A stretch of DNA of 64,000 bases from Geosiphon pyriformis (Eukaryota; Glomeromycota; Glomeromycetes; Archaeosporales; Geosiphonaceae): positions 238,529 through 302,528 of the forward strand of contig JAAOMT010000213.1 in the NCBI GenBank assembly GCA_016748015.1, in the 5' to 3' direction. Positions 10,460 to 23,450 of this stretch are shown piece by piece (position 1 is the stretch's first letter; each line of letters starts with the position of its first letter). A model generated the notes under the pieces. It saw nothing but the letters and a program-made list of their open reading frames with translations, did no database searches and was not told the DNA's origin. The translations under genes were made by a program, and so were the position numbers.

Positions 10460-11186
10460 TGTTATGAGTTGGAATAACAAGCTAATGGATAGCAAGGGAG
10501 AACAGGATTGTAGGGTGATGAGAATAATCAAAGAGGAATTCAACTTTAAAGAGTGAATTGAATGAGTAAGAATTCAATGTGCAAGATCTGTCTCATAAAA
10601 TATCTCAGTTATTATACTTTTCAAAGATAACTGAGGAACCTGAAGGTAGTGGAATAGTCCATACTGTCAATAAATGATCACACATTGATATAATTCTATG
10701 CTTCATGTTAGCACTCTTAAAATTCAATATCAGGTATCAGATGTACTCTTCAGTTACATTTTATTCAATAATCTTCAAATGCTGCAATTATACATTTTAG
10801 GAAAAGGGTAAAAAATAACTAACAAGTAATCTTTTATCTTTAAGATATTCAGATACTTGAAAGTAGAGAAAGGGAATTTAGTGATAAAAAAGATTGAGAT
10901 GAAAGTTGTTATTTTATTTATTTGATTTCCTTGATTTTTTTATGCTTTTCTACAGCTAAAAAATTCATTGCTTATATAGCTGTCAAAAGTAGTCAATAAT
11001 CAGGTCAACAACTAAGTCAATGATCAGATCAATAATCAGGTCAATAATCAGGTCAATGATCAAGTCAACAGTCAGGTCATTGATTAAGTTAATAATTACT
11101 TTCTAAAAATAGAGTGGCTAATTTATGTGATACTAGTGACTAATACATATGATAATTAATAAGAAGTATAAGTTTTAATTGTAACA
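10460..11186 (-). repeat. LTR, right copy (5' LTR of the element)
   Basis: 727 bp, TGTTATGA to GTAACA in plus-strand reading, alignable end to end with 3463-4129. It carries nine 12-bp units at 10992-11099 against four in the left LTR. On the minus strand it would hold the promoter for the element RNA; no TATA box could be fixed with confidence in this AT-rich DNA. Confidence 0.93.
10992..11099. repeat. 12-bp tandem repeat in right LTR, 9 units
   Basis: Nine units of consensus GTCAATAATCAG, from 10992 to 11099. Five units of 12 bp more than the left LTR account exactly for the 60-bp length difference between the LTRs. Confidence 0.92.
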
Positions 11187-13800
11187 ATATATTTAGCTAC
11201 TATATGAAAATTAAGATGTTAATTCAAAGCTGTATATTACTAATTAATATTATAATAAGAAAATAAACCATAACTTTAAAATTAGGCCTAAATTTTTACT
11301 AAAAATATCTTATAATATTATTTATTAATCTAACAAAATACCAAGTATTGTTAAAACTTATTTTACTATTAATTATTAAAATTGTTTTATTAATATTTAC
11401 AAAAAAAATAAGCCCAGAATAAGTAGTTTAGTTTGCTAATACATTAGTATATTTGTTGTTTAATACATCAAAATAACTTTTTATTTTGATTTAATTGACC
11501 AAAATATTTTTTTTCTTGACTAAATTACCAATGTAATATTATTTTATTCAATATTTATTTTAAAAATCAGAAGTTATTAATTTTAACTTGGCTTAATATA
11601 TACTTAAAAAAACCTGGCTGTCTGAAAATATTGTAATATATAAAGACACTAAAATATACTTAAAAGTCAATATTACAGTCTACAATTTAGCCAAAATCAA
11701 AGACAGTAAATCATAAATTTTTACATTTATATTTAAGTCAATATCAAAAAAAATAAGCAGCCATATTATCAATAACATTAATAAAACTAAAGTGCTTAAT
11801 AAAACTATTTATGTAGATTAAAATTTTAGGCAGAGATATGTTTTTTAAGTCAGATTGAATAGCATTAAAGTTACATATATTAAATATACTTAATCTAAAA
11901 AAAGATTAAATAGTAGACAAAAAACTTTTGACCAAACTATTATCTTTAATAAACTCTAAAACACAAATAAATCAGAAAAAAATTAAATCTTTAAAATTTA
12001 ATTGTTTTTAATGTTAAAAAATTTTTTAAGTAAAATACTTATTATGCTTATCCAATAATTAGTTTACAAAAACAATATTAAAGCACTTCAAAAATCTAAA
12101 AATTCGAAAATACTTCAAATAACTTAGTATATTTATAATAAAGATATTATATTTAAGATAAAAAGCATTAAAAAAGCCATTAGTTAAGAAAATTTTATTG
12201 TTTATAAAAATTTTTATAATATTAACCAAAAAGTTGTTCTTAAAATTAATTTTAAGCTTAACAGAAAATTGAAAGAAATTTCAAAAAACCCAATCTAAAA
12301 TCTGTAAATTTAACAACTTGTTCTTAAAAAACTGACCAAAAATTTTATTAACATTAAAAAAATAAACCATTAAAGCCACTTTTTTTTAATTTAAACTTGA
12401 TTAAAAGACTTTAAATTATATAAAAATAAGTGATATACAGTCTTATTTGAGAAATTTTTAAGCAAATTAATCTTTGATTTTAACTCTTTTCTAATTAAAT
12501 AATCTTATTTTTTATATATACTTTTACTAAAAAAGCTGAATTAAGTCTTATATTCAATAATAAACTATAATATAGTAAAGACCAAATACAAAAATTGTTT
12601 ATCTAATATAGCTTTATATAAGATTATAAAAAAAATCTTATAACTGTATTTATTTTTTTTAAATTTAGATCTAAAAAACTTTTTATTAACAAAAATATAC
12701 TCAAATACTAATAAGCTTTATTAGTTTTTACAATTATAATTAAAAACTTATTAATATTTAAAAAAAATCTTTAATTCTAAAATTAATTAAGATAACTACT
12801 ATTTTGTTTATATTAATTAAAATGTTTATTATATTAAAAAATTTACTAGCAATATTTAAAATATTTTGTGTTATCATATAACAATTATCAATTTAAATTA
12901 TATTATTTACAAAAATACTGGCAATCAAGTATGAGATCAAATTTGTATTAAATTCAATTTTATTAGTTTTAGTAATAAACTTAGAATCTACTTAATATCT
13001 AAACAAAAATTTGTGTAGTTTTATCTTACATAAAAGAAAATTATAGAAGATTTTCTAAAGAAAAAATAAAAAAACTTTATTTTAATTTAAATTATTATGT
13101 ATTTTATAATTATTTAACAAATTAAAATCTGTTATAACTCTATTTATATATTCAATATAAATATAACCAAAAAATTTTATAAATTTGTCACATATTTTAA
13201 TCTTTTTTAAACAATTGTTTAAATGTATTTATCTTATTAAGTTATATACTTTATATATATCTTAAAACACCAACCAAATTTTTTTACTCTTTTATAAAAT
13301 ATTTTTAACAACAAATTTAATATTAAAAATTAAAAACTGAGTTAAAATGCTTTTTAAAACTGGAAAATTTTGAAGTTATCTTATATTAAAAAACATATTA
13401 GCTTATAAAAACACTAGAAAACAATTGTAAAACAACAGTTAATAATATTAGTAACTCTCAAAAACAACAAAAAAAAGATATAACAATAATTTATTTAACC
13501 AACCAATTGAATTTAAGATTAAAGACAAAATATTATTATATTGTATTAAAGTAAAAAAAACAGTAAAGTAAAAAATTTGATCCAAAATAAGATGAATTAT
13601 TTTATATACATAAAGTTTTTAACAATGAAGCTTATAAACTATAATTGAAAAACAAAATTCTGAAAAAAGTCACACATAAAAATTGTTTAAAATTTTATTA
13701 TATAATACAAAAATTATTATTAGTTATATCTTAACTAAAGACACAAATTTCATTAATCAGATCTAAAGATATTTTATAAAATTTAAAACCAATTATTATT
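11187..13800 (-). pseudogene. Fossil LINE (LINE-0), RNase H and RT region
   Basis: This continues the LINE cut by the Ty3 element. At the boundary the relic of WHPDSHML...TSx (HLNFHIVAK) at 11187-11225 joins the relic of AxxxxRTYLIK left of 3462. Further on, minus-strand relics appear at the spacing expected from LINE-4: VYTDGSL of RNase H as IYINSFIKHF near 11785-11818, and FVDDTIWIGN of the RT as a recognisable nucleotide match near 12882-12930 (compare 63640-63700 in LINE-5). Beyond about 13800 matches fade. Stops and transitions are so dense that no ORF survives. Confidence 0.62.
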
Positions 13801-15154
13801 ATTGAACACAACTTATTTATAGAAAATTTGAATTATAAAAATTAAAATATATAACACTAAAAAACTAAATAAAAAAAGCTTAAAACAATTTTATTATAAA
13901 TTTTTTAGACAAAATTTTAAAACTTTTACAACTATTTAAAACAATATAATAATTAACAACTTTAATAAAAGTAACTATTAATAAAAGAGAAATATAATAC
14001 AAAACTACAAACAAAAAAAGAATAAGTAAGAGTTTAATTAGAATTAAACATTTTTAATTCTATTTGGTTTTAAACAAAAAAACTTTAATATCTAAGCAAT
14101 AAAAAAATTAAAAAAGCCTTAAACAACTTAACTATAAAATTAAATACAGAAAAAAAAACAATAAAAATCTTTATAATATAAAAAAAAACTTTTATTAATA
14201 TATTAGTTTTTTAAACTTGGAGAAAAATTAAATATATAGATATCTTATATAAACAATAATAAACAAATATTTAATAAAAAAACTTTTTAACAAATAGAAA
14301 TTTTTTTTGGAAAAAACAACCTAATACTACACTATAAAGCAATATATTAACTATATATTAGCATTCAAATATTGTTTAATCATATTATTAAACAGTTTAT
14401 TAAAAACAATTACAGTCAACAATATTGAATAAATAAATAAATTTTAATTTAAGAAATTACAAAAAGCAATATTTAATATAATACTTAAATATTATACTAA
14501 AAAAACAATTTTTAAAGATATATACAGTTTCACAGAAATTCAATATTAAAAATAAATAAATAAACATAACTGAAATAAATAAATAAATAATTAAAATATT
14601 ATTATTAAAATTTAATCTTTAATAATATAATATTTTTTACTATTTAATTAATATTATAATAAAAACAAAATTAAGTAATAAAATTAACAACTTATTTAGT
14701 AAAATAAAACATAATATAAAATGTTAATAATATGTATTAAAAGACTAAAAAATAATAAAAAATTCGAAAAAGTAATAAAAAATACATATATATTTTGAAT
14801 ATTAATAAAAAATACTTAAAGCTTAAAGAAAAAAAAAAGATATATAAAAAAGATAATTAACTATTTACTATAAAGCTACAATATAAAAAAGAATTGGCTT
14901 AATATAAAACTAATACTTTTCTTAGTTTATGAAAAACTGTATATATAGCTAAATTACATAAGATTTATATACTATATTAAGACTATTTTAAATACATTAA
15001 TTATTTATATACATTAAATTAATTAATTTAATTGTAAACTTATTCAGCATGTTATTTTTTTAGAAGCTAGTAATTTAGATAATTAGATTTAAATAGCTAA
15101 ATTTAAAACTATAATAATATATCAAACAATTATTTTAAAAATATAAATTTTTTT
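13801..15154. other. AT-rich desert, probably further LINE-0 sequence
   Basis: Nearly pure A/T with stops in all frames. By spacing it should hold the endonuclease part of LINE-0, but I could not align it. LINE-1 begins at its right end. Confidence 0.35.
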
Positions 15155-15277
15155 TTTCTTGTTGATTTCCTAACTATAACAAAAGCAAAAAATTTTTTGG
15201 AGAAGTCACTTTTTTTTTTTCCTTTGTTTTCTTAAGTCATTTCTTTTAACATATTTCCTTTTGTTGTAATAAAACCA

Positions 15278-17225
15278 ATGGGCTTGTCTGCTGATGGTTT
15301 TGGTTTGGTTTTGGCTGGATTGGAGACCCAGTTTGGCAATAAAAAAAAAGCACATGTTAAGAGTATTTACTCTTATGGTTTTTCATTTAAAAAACTAAAA
15401 AAACCTAAGACTCTTGATGTTATGATGGATTTGTCAACTGAATTTTTGTCTGCCAACATGTTGCAAGCTATCAGTATTAAGCATACTAAATCTTGAGGCA
15501 GTAAAATAGACAGTAAAAAAAACAGTATTAGTAAGATATCAGATATGAAGAACATAAAAAACACAATTACTAAAGAAACAAGCTATATTGACTTCAATGC
15601 TTCTAAGACAGACAACATAATAGATAACACTACTTCAAAAAAGATATGTATAAGAACTTATGTCTTAGAACAATTGCCAAAAGTGTCTTTTTTCGAAAAT
15701 TTGAGTGATGATAATACCAAATTAATGCTTTCAATGTCTAAATTTGTGAGATTCAAAAAATTGTTATTGATTGAATTGCATATTAGAGATGTCCAGAATT
15801 TTGACTCGAAGAAATTTTTTGTATTAGATGTTAAACTTTCTGCTGTGTCTGGCAAAATTTTTGGTGATAAGTTGTTGTTTATTAAAAAATTTTCTATCAA
15901 ATAGATGGTTTTGAGAGAGCTTTCACTCTCTTAAAATTCTTAGAGATTATCAAATCTTCATTTACATCTGAATTAAGTCTGAGTAAGGCTAAGAAATTGG
16001 TAATTAGTAAGAAAATTCTGGTTAATAATGACATAAGAAAAACAATTAATCATACAGATTGGGAGGTAATTGTCAAGAAAATTCCAATTAATCTTCTTAA
16101 ATCAACAGTAGAGTTAGTTTTTTCAAGTTTGGTAAGGTGGTTTCAATTAAGATACAACTGATTAGTTTTTGATAAAAGACCTTGGTAGAATTTGAGTCAG
16201 TAAATATAACTAGTTTGGTTGCTTTTAAATAATCAGTTTTTATAAATAAGAATTCAGTTTGTGTGGTATTGGCTATCAATGACAAACAATCATAAGTTTT
16301 AAGGAATCAGCATCAGACTTTGTTGTATACTCTTTCAGTTGGCATAACTGCTTATAATTTGTCTAATTTATTGGAATCATATGGTAAAAAAACTTGTTTC
16401 ATTGGCTGTAATCCTAGTTCATATGTTTAAAATAGATGTGCAGTGGTTTGTTTTGATAATAAAACATCTATGTTGGCTGCTATTAACTCTATTCCAGTTT
16501 TTAAGAGTGTGAATTTATGCTGGGCTGGGCTTTTTTTAATCTGTTATATTCAATACAAATAGTTTGGTCATATTTTAGTTGATTGTTCAGTGAGTGGGAA
16601 TTCTGGTAGTCATGATAAGTGGTTGGTAACTTCTTAGAATCAGATGTGTTTGACTAATATTTATAAAAAAAAACAGACACTTATTACTTATTCAGTTTTT
16701 TTTGGTAATAGAACTTGGGCCCAAATTGCTGATGGTTTTTCTTGTGTGGTTTTGTCAGTTTTTTTTGGTGCTGGTTTGTTTTCAAATACAAAACTCATTT
16801 TAATGGTTTTCAATTTTCTTGGTAATTCTCTTTTGGCTAATTACTTGATTTCTTTGAAGTGTTTTTTGGAGCTTTTAGCAAATTAAGTTTCTGGTATTAA
16901 GAAAAAATTGTGTTTAATCAAATTGGTGTCTTTGGCACCCTCTTTTTAAGTCTCTTCTCTGATTATTCCTAAGTCTTTGGTTTCTGATTTAGAGTTAAAT
17001 ATGGTCTTGGATAATGTTTTGGTGTTATTTGCTCCTTTTTTTTCGGCTGTTGTTGATATGATTACAGACTTCAGTTTAAGTAGTTCTAAGATTTTAACCA
17101 CCAAGGTGAGTGGTTTAGAGTCAAAGATAGTGGTTTTAAAAACATTAATTGATTCAGTTTTAAAAAGGTTGAATTGTTTATGTTTTGGTTTGAGTTTATT
17201 AGCTTTTTTTTTCTCTAATAAATAA
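15278..17225 (+). pseudogene. LINE-1 ORF1 (nucleic-acid binding protein, broken)
   Basis: Starts at ATG 15278 (MGLSADGFGLVLAGLETQF). The GLETQFGNKKKAHV...KKLKKPK segment parallels LINE-4 ORF1 (AGLETCQSAKKKRVDT...KKPKKPA). Later pieces hold an RRM-like region (relic near 16070-16250), the zinc-knuckle relic near 16545-16590 in which one Cys has become Tyr and a stop follows (FGHILVDC remains), the RTWAQIADG segment at 16710, and the coiled-coil-like C-terminus ending at TAA 17223. Several frameshifts and stops break it. Confidence 0.8.
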
Positions 17226-20200
17226 GTTGGTATAGAAATTTGCTATGTGCAACATTAAAAGTATAAACAATCCTGTTAATCAGAAAGATATTATTTATTA
17301 ACATAAAGATATAAACAATTTGGTTTTTATTGTTACTAAAACAAAATTGAGGAACAAGGCTCATTTTTAGATTATAAATAAGTTTGATAGTGTTCATGTA
17401 TTTACTTCTGGTTTGGAGTCTGGTTATCTGGGCTCTGGTGTTGCTATTATAATGAACATTGGTTTGGTAAAACATATGTGTAAAGTTTCAGAGGTGGCTG
17501 GCAGATTCTTGTCTATAAAGCTACTTTTCAAGAATAAGTTATCTGTTTTAATTTTGGGTCTTTATGCTAGTGCTGTTCTGGTTGTACATCTGTTTTAGAC
17601 TAGTAATGTCAACTCTTTAATTGCAAGAGCAGTAAATGAATCCTCTTTTGTTGTCTTGGATGGGGATTTCAATGAAAATGGTTTGTGTAAGTGTACTAGT
17701 TTCAGAAAATATCTTAATTTGGGTTGGTAAATTCTCTTTCAGGTAGTTCAATAATTAAAAGCTCTACATAAAAGAATTTGAGAGGTGCCAAAAAAACAAT
17801 AGACTATGTGTTTGTTTCCTCAAATTTGGTCAATACAGTAATAAGTTATGATGTTTAAAATGTTATTGAGCACTTTAATACTAATTACTAAGCTGTTTCT
17901 GTGTCAATGGATTTGAGTGGTCTGTTGGATACACAGTTGATTTCTCTTCACAAACAGGCAAATAGAGATCATTAGAAATTTGATGTTAAGAATACTGGTG
18001 AGACTAAGTGGTATAAATTCAAAGAGTTTATGGCAGCTAATATGGTGATGCTTTTTGATAAGTTTGTTATAGCCAAGAGGTTTTCAGATCTGAACATTAT
18101 GTGAAATATTGTTTACAAAGTGATGTGTTTTTTGGTAAATAAGGTTTTCAAAAAGAGATGATTTAAGGTCTATGATGATATTTTCACCAAGAAATTTTCT
18201 AAGTTTTATAAGCTAAAAATTTTGGTATTAAGGATTGTTAAGTGTTTGTATAAGAGTGTTAATGGTGCTTTTGAGTTTTTAATAGACTACTGGGCATCTT
18301 TGAATATTAATAAGGCTTTGCCTATACAGGCTTTGTTGGATTTTGGTACGAATTTTAATTGTGTATATTCAGCTTTTTTTAGTATAAGAAAATCATATTA
18401 TGCCTCTAAGTTTGCTAAATTTTTGCAAGCTGAGAAGTTAAAAATTAAGTTAGCTATTAATAAACAAATAGAAAATTTTGCAATCAATAAGAGTTACATA
18501 ATTAGGAGCATGCTTGAGTGTCTTTTTTGGAAGATGATTTTAAACTATTTAATTATTGAAGATGAATTAATTTTAAAATCTGAGCTGGTTAAGACCAAGA
18601 TAAACATAATTATGGAGAGCTAAACTAGGAAGCATAAAGTGGTGTTAAATCTCTTTGATGATTGGTCTCATCAATATTGGTCTTTGGAATATATTTTTGA
18701 TAATGCTTTCTCAAATGTGATGTGTTCAGTTAGTTTTAATAAGTTGCTTGGTGTGATTTCTGATCTGTTTAATGGCAAAGCTGTTGGTCTTTCTGGAATC
18801 TTAAATAAGCTCTGAAAGCATTGCAATAGGTCAGTCTTGGATATGCTTTTGGTGCTTTTGAATTTTTGTTTGTTTTGCGAATTAGTGCCCAGTGCTTAAA
18901 AAAAAGCTTGGGTTTCAATAATTCTCAAGCCATATGAGTGGAAAGATGTTCTTACAAATACTCAACCTATTGCTTTAATTAAGACTGTTTGTAAAATTCT
19001 CTTCAAAATTTTTTTAGACAGAATTTCATCAGTATACAGTACTTTTGATGTTTTACATAAGGACAATTTCTCAGTATTGAAGAGCATGACAACACAATTT
19101 TCTATTTTTGTCATTGGTTTAGTCATTGAGAATGCTTTGGAAAAGAATCATAAACTTTGACTGGTCTTTTAGAATATGTGAAAAGCCTACAATTTTATTG
19201 AATGGAAGCATCTTAAAAAAAGCTTGGTCAAAATAAAAATGTGTGACAAGTTTATTAAATTTTTTGGTGGCATTTACAATAATCATGTTAACAGGGTTAT
19301 AACTAATTTTGAGTTGACAGATGAATATTGAATTCATGATAGTCTTGATTAAGAAGAGGTGTTTTCGTTTTTTCTGTGATGTATATTTTATAACTTTTTT
19401 TTGTGTAAAGTCAAGAAACAAGAAAGCATGTATGGGTACAAGTTGGACTTTCACTTTGTTGCTAAAACTGGTCACATGAAATCTCAGGTTGGTTTAACAT
19501 TTTTTTTCACTGCTGGTGCTTTTGTTGATAATACTATCTGAGTTGGTAACAGTTAGACTATTACCCAACATATTCTCAATGTTGCTAGTAAGTTTTTTTG
19601 AATCAATAACATTTCTATAAACAATGACAAAACAGTGACTATTCTCATCAATTGCAAAGTCAGAAACTCTTTTTTGTTAATTAGCAGTTTGCCTATTTTT
19701 ATTGCCAAAAAGAGAGAATCTCATTATTATTTAGGTATTTTTCTGTTTACTGAAGGAATGTTAAAGCCTAGTCTGGTCAAAGCACATTTGAATATCTGGT
19801 TCTTTTCTAACATTGTTTTAAAAAAGGTCATTTTAGATAAACAGTTTTCTTATTTGGTGTCAGCAGTTTTCTATCTTATTGTTAGCTATTAAACACAATT
19901 CAGCTTTGTCTCTATTAGTGTATGTAGTAAGAGGGATGTTTTGATTCACAAAGGCCTGAAGTTAAAAGCCAGTTTACCTCTTGATTTTTTTAGTGATGTT
20001 CTCTACTATTCTTTTTTGTATAGTTTCAAAACTTTTGAACAGATCCAAGCTAAGGGCAAGTTGGTTTCCATTTTGTGTTTTGTAAACTCTGGTGGGATTT
20101 TGGATTAACTGTTTTTATACAGGTTTTATGACTTACAAATTCTGTGCTGGCATCTGATTTATTCTTTGGTTTTTCTGGCTTGTATTAGGGTCAGTCTATC

Positions 20201-21890
20201 TAATAATTTTTTGGCTGGTGTGGTTCATATTTTTCTAGAATACAATTTGTCCTTGAGTGGTCCAATGAGCAATTCTTTCTGTTTTCAGAGTAGCACTCCC
20301 ATGTTAATTGTTCTTAGCAAGTCTAAGTTCATCAGGTTTCTTCCCTTACTTTGGTAATATGGCATAGCATTTGTTGAGCAGCTTCACAGTCATAATAGTA
20401 CTATTTTTGATTGGAAAACCTTCAAATGTTGGAAAAGATTAGATCCACATGACTTTGTTTCTGACTGGTTTAAGCTTTCTGTTAAATTCTTAAGTGGTGT
20501 GGTTTTTACTCTTATCTGCTTATTTTTTTTGGATGTTGTTAAATCTTTAAATACTTTGGGGTTTCATGAGTTTGGAGTTGTTCATGATAGTTTGTTAAAT
20601 GTTGTGGCTAATTGTTTTTCTGTATATACAAATAGGTTTTTAAAAGACATAAGAAGTGCTAACATAAGGGCTGATGTGGCAACTTTCTTTAAGAACATAA
20701 GCTTGGGTTTGGGAGTGGGAATTTCTGATTTGATTTTCTCTACTTTGGCAGAGTTGCAAGCTATTGCATTGGCTCTTGAGTACACTCTTCTTTACAGCTC
20801 AATTCACATTATGACAAACAATCAGGCTGTTTTGGATGTATGCAAACTAGAATTGGGTCTAGCAAGTCCGAATTTTCAGAATCAGTATTGGGTTAAATGT
20901 TAGCACATCAAAAATATTGTTCATAAAAAAAATTTAAATATTAGCTAGTGCAAAGTAAAGAGTTATTCAGGTATCTTGGATAATAAATATGCTGATGCTG
21001 CTTTTTTTTCTTCCTGGTATCTTCTCTTTAGATTAGAAAAATGTTACTTGTTGGCTGAAAGTAGTGTAGTTTTTGGTAGTTCTAGACATTTTGTTTATAG
21101 AGTCTTTCAATCTATTCATCATATACATTGGAAAGTTGGTTCAGGTTCTAAGACTTTGGATAATAGTTTGTTTTTGAACATTGATTGGCTTAGCTTGTCT
21201 TTGGTGTAACATTCTAATTTGTATATAACTGCTGGTTTTACTAGTAAGTCTATTGTTGGTGCTCACATATATTTTATAAAAACTTTGTATTATTTGTTAG
21301 TAGCAGTTTGAAAGTGCCTATACAACAAATGTTATCCTAATGTATTGTGTCTGTATTGTGGTGATATTAAAATCTCAGATCATGTTTTTTCTTGTGTGGT
21401 TAATATCTCTGTCTGTTATCAATTGTTAGATGTCTATGCTGATATATGGGGCATAATTTCTGGTCTTTCTTAGTTCTCTTCATGTGTATCTTAATTATTG
21501 AACTCTTGTGATTCAAATATTGCAATATGTACAGCTCTTTGTAAAGATTTTGTTTTTAAAGATTGGCTTTAAGAGACTATATCTGTTTTCAGGAATTCCA
21601 AAATTGCAAGACTAAAGATTGTAAACTTTTTACATAACTTTTGTCTTGCTTTTAGAGATGATGTTTGGTTGGTTCATGTTAAGTATCATGCTTTTATAGA
21701 AAAAAATGGGCTAACATCAAGTGATGATTTGGCTTCAGTTTTGGTTTTTGGATTTTTATTGATGTTATCTGCTAATGTGGTTAGGTTGCTTGGTATTGTT
21801 GAGATATTTGGAGCTAGTTTTGGATTTTGTAAATCTTGTTTATTTTTTTCAGATGTTGGTAATCTAGTTTCAGTTTATATAGGTGTTTAG
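17218..21890 (+). pseudogene. LINE-1 ORF2 (endonuclease-RT-RNase H, broken)
   Basis: The expected start codon is ATA at 17218-17220 (ATG in LINE-2 and LINE-4), overlapping the end of ORF1. Seen in order: endonuclease pieces (IVTKTKLRN, where Glu of E-T-K is Lys; VVLDGDFNENG intact), the IIRSML...KMILNYLII linker, RT relics including FVDNTI-stop-VGN near 19530-19550 in place of FVDDTIWIGN, YLGIFLFTEGMLKPS at 19720-19775, RNase H (SVYTNRFLK; AELQAIALALE; MTNNQAVLDVC) at 20610-20850, and the C-terminal FGFCKSCLFFSDVGNLV ending at 21890. RT and RNase H Asp residues are Asn. Confidence 0.85.
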
Positions 21891-22018
21891 TGTTGTCTTA
21901 ATTGGCTTAAGTGACTGGTTACATGTAAAAAATGTATAATTTACACCTATTTTAGATTGATTATTTGATGTATTGTACTAAGAAGTGTTTGGATTTTATT
22001 TGTTAAATGAATAAAAAA

Positions 22019-22499
22019 AATAATAATCATATATTATTAATATTAATTGTAATTATGATTAATATAATTAGATATATATTAATTAATTACATTTTTTAAT
22101 ACCTATTTTTGAATAATAATTACAGATCTGAAATATTTAAACTACATAAATAAGAATATAAAAATCTTAAAATATAATAAAATCTATTGTTATTAGATTA
22201 TATATGTTAATTCTTAATTTTTATTAATGTTTTTTAGTTTGTTAAGATTTTTTTGTATTTAATTTAATTAAACAATTAGATTGTACCATATTTTTTTGTC
22301 ATTATTAAGCTAATTGCTGATCTTTTATTTGTTATTTGCCAGCTAATTTTGTTAATTAAATATAATAAAGTAGATTTTTTATATATATTTTTAATAGTAA
22401 TTTTTATAATATGTGTTGTAATTTTTGTATTAAAAAATTGTAAAAATTTTTAATGATACCAAAAAAATTAATAAACTCAATCTTGAAAATTTAAACACT
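22019..22499. other. AT-rich spacer, no gene seen
   Basis: A/T-rich sequence between LINE-1 and the fossil Ty3 RT, with no recognisable coding relic. Confidence 0.4.
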
Positions 22500-23450
22500 T
22501 TTTAACAAATACAATTTAAAGTTTTGCTAAATTAATATGCTAATATTTTTGCTAATAAAAACAAATTTGAACATATTAATATTATAAAACACAAAATTAA
22601 TATTAGAAATACCAAATCAATTAAACAACAAGTTTATTGAATTATTTTAGATAAAAACAACTTAATTAAGCAAAAAATATAGTAAATATTAAACAATGAC
22701 TTAATAAAAAAATTATTAAGCTTATAGTCTTTATCTGTTATTTTAATTACAAAAAAAATAAAAAAATCTGTTTTTATATTAATTATTAAAAACTCAATAA
22801 TATTATTCAAGAAAATAATTATTTGACTTTTTTTATCCAGAAAATTTTAAACAACTTGAAAAATAAGAAATATTTTTTATTATTAAATTTAGCCAGTAAA
22901 TATTAACAAGTTAAAATTAGATTCTATTAACAAAAAAAAACTGTTTTTATTACACAAAATAAAAATTTTGAGTTTAATGTAATGTCTTTTAAACTCTGTA
23001 ATATTCCAGTTACTTTTCAATGTTTAATAGATGTTGTTTATAAAAAAATCTTGTAAAAGTCAGTTGTTATTTATTTAGATAACACCAATGTGTTTTTAAA
23101 GATTTTTAATGATTATTTACTCCACTTTTAACAAATTTTTAACTGTTTTCGAAATACAGAACTCAACTCTAATAAATGTTTCTTTGAAAAAATTGAGCTT
23201 AAATTTTTGGAACATATTATTGAAAAAATGAAATAAAATCTGATTCAAATAAAGTTTAAAAGAGTAAGAATTTTTTTGTTTTAATTAATCTCTAAGAATT
23301 ATAAATTTTTTTAGAACTTACTAAATATTATCACTATTTTATTAAAAATTTTTTGAATATTACCAAATCTTTTTGTTTTTGATAATATTTGAAAAATAAT
23401 TTTTATTTATTAAAAGTTTTTTGAATAAATAATATTACTTAAGTAAAAAA
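22500..23450 (+). pseudogene. Fossil Ty3/gypsy reverse transcriptase of a second family
   Basis: No ORF remains, but plus-strand translation keeps the RT order of a Ty3 element. It begins with an ANIFANKNKFEHINIIKHKI segment (22535-22600, the stretch before the RT core), then KYFLLLNLASKY-stop-QVK (22865-22915; family F-S-T-L-D-L-A-S-G-Y-W-Q-V), then KTVFITQNKNFEFNVMSFKL (22938-22997), then VVIYLDNTNVFLKIF near 23063-23107 (YxDD as YLDN), KCFFEKIELKFLEHII and the thumb relic to about 23420. The changes are the expected C-to-T and G-to-A type. Orientation and wording differ from the 3463-11186 element, so it is another family. Confidence 0.75.

Larger units (their letters stand above)
3463..11186 (-). 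mobile_element. Ty3/gypsy LTR retrotransposon, inactive
   Basis: The element has two LTRs that start TGTTATG and end TAACA. On the minus strand the order is 5' LTR (10460-11186), gag with a CCHC knuckle, aspartic protease, reverse transcriptase, RNase H, integrase, an extra ORF, and 3' LTR (3463-4129). This protease-RT-RNase H-integrase order is that of Ty3/gypsy. A 4-bp ATAT on both sides (3459-3462 and 11187-11190) may be the target duplication but is weak in such AT-rich DNA. Many stops and at least one frameshift break gag and pol, and several catalytic residues are changed, so the copy cannot move on its own. It lies inside an older LINE. Confidence 0.93.
15155..22018 (+). mobile_element. 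LINE-1: decayed full-length non-LTR retrotransposon
   Basis: About 6.9 kb with the same plan as LINE-2 and LINE-4: 5' terminus (CTTGTTGATTTCCTAAC, a C-to-T version of the CGTTGATCCCCTGAC start of LINE-3), ORF1, ORF2 with endonuclease, RT, RNase H and a C-terminal Cys/His region, then the conserved 3' tail (from TAGTGTTGTCTTAATTGGC to TTGTTAAATGAATAAAAAAAA). Both ORFs are riddled with stops and some frameshifts. The C-terminal segment FGFCKSCLFFSDVGNLV groups it with LINE-5 rather than LINE-2 or LINE-4. No clear target duplication could be identified. Confidence 0.9.
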
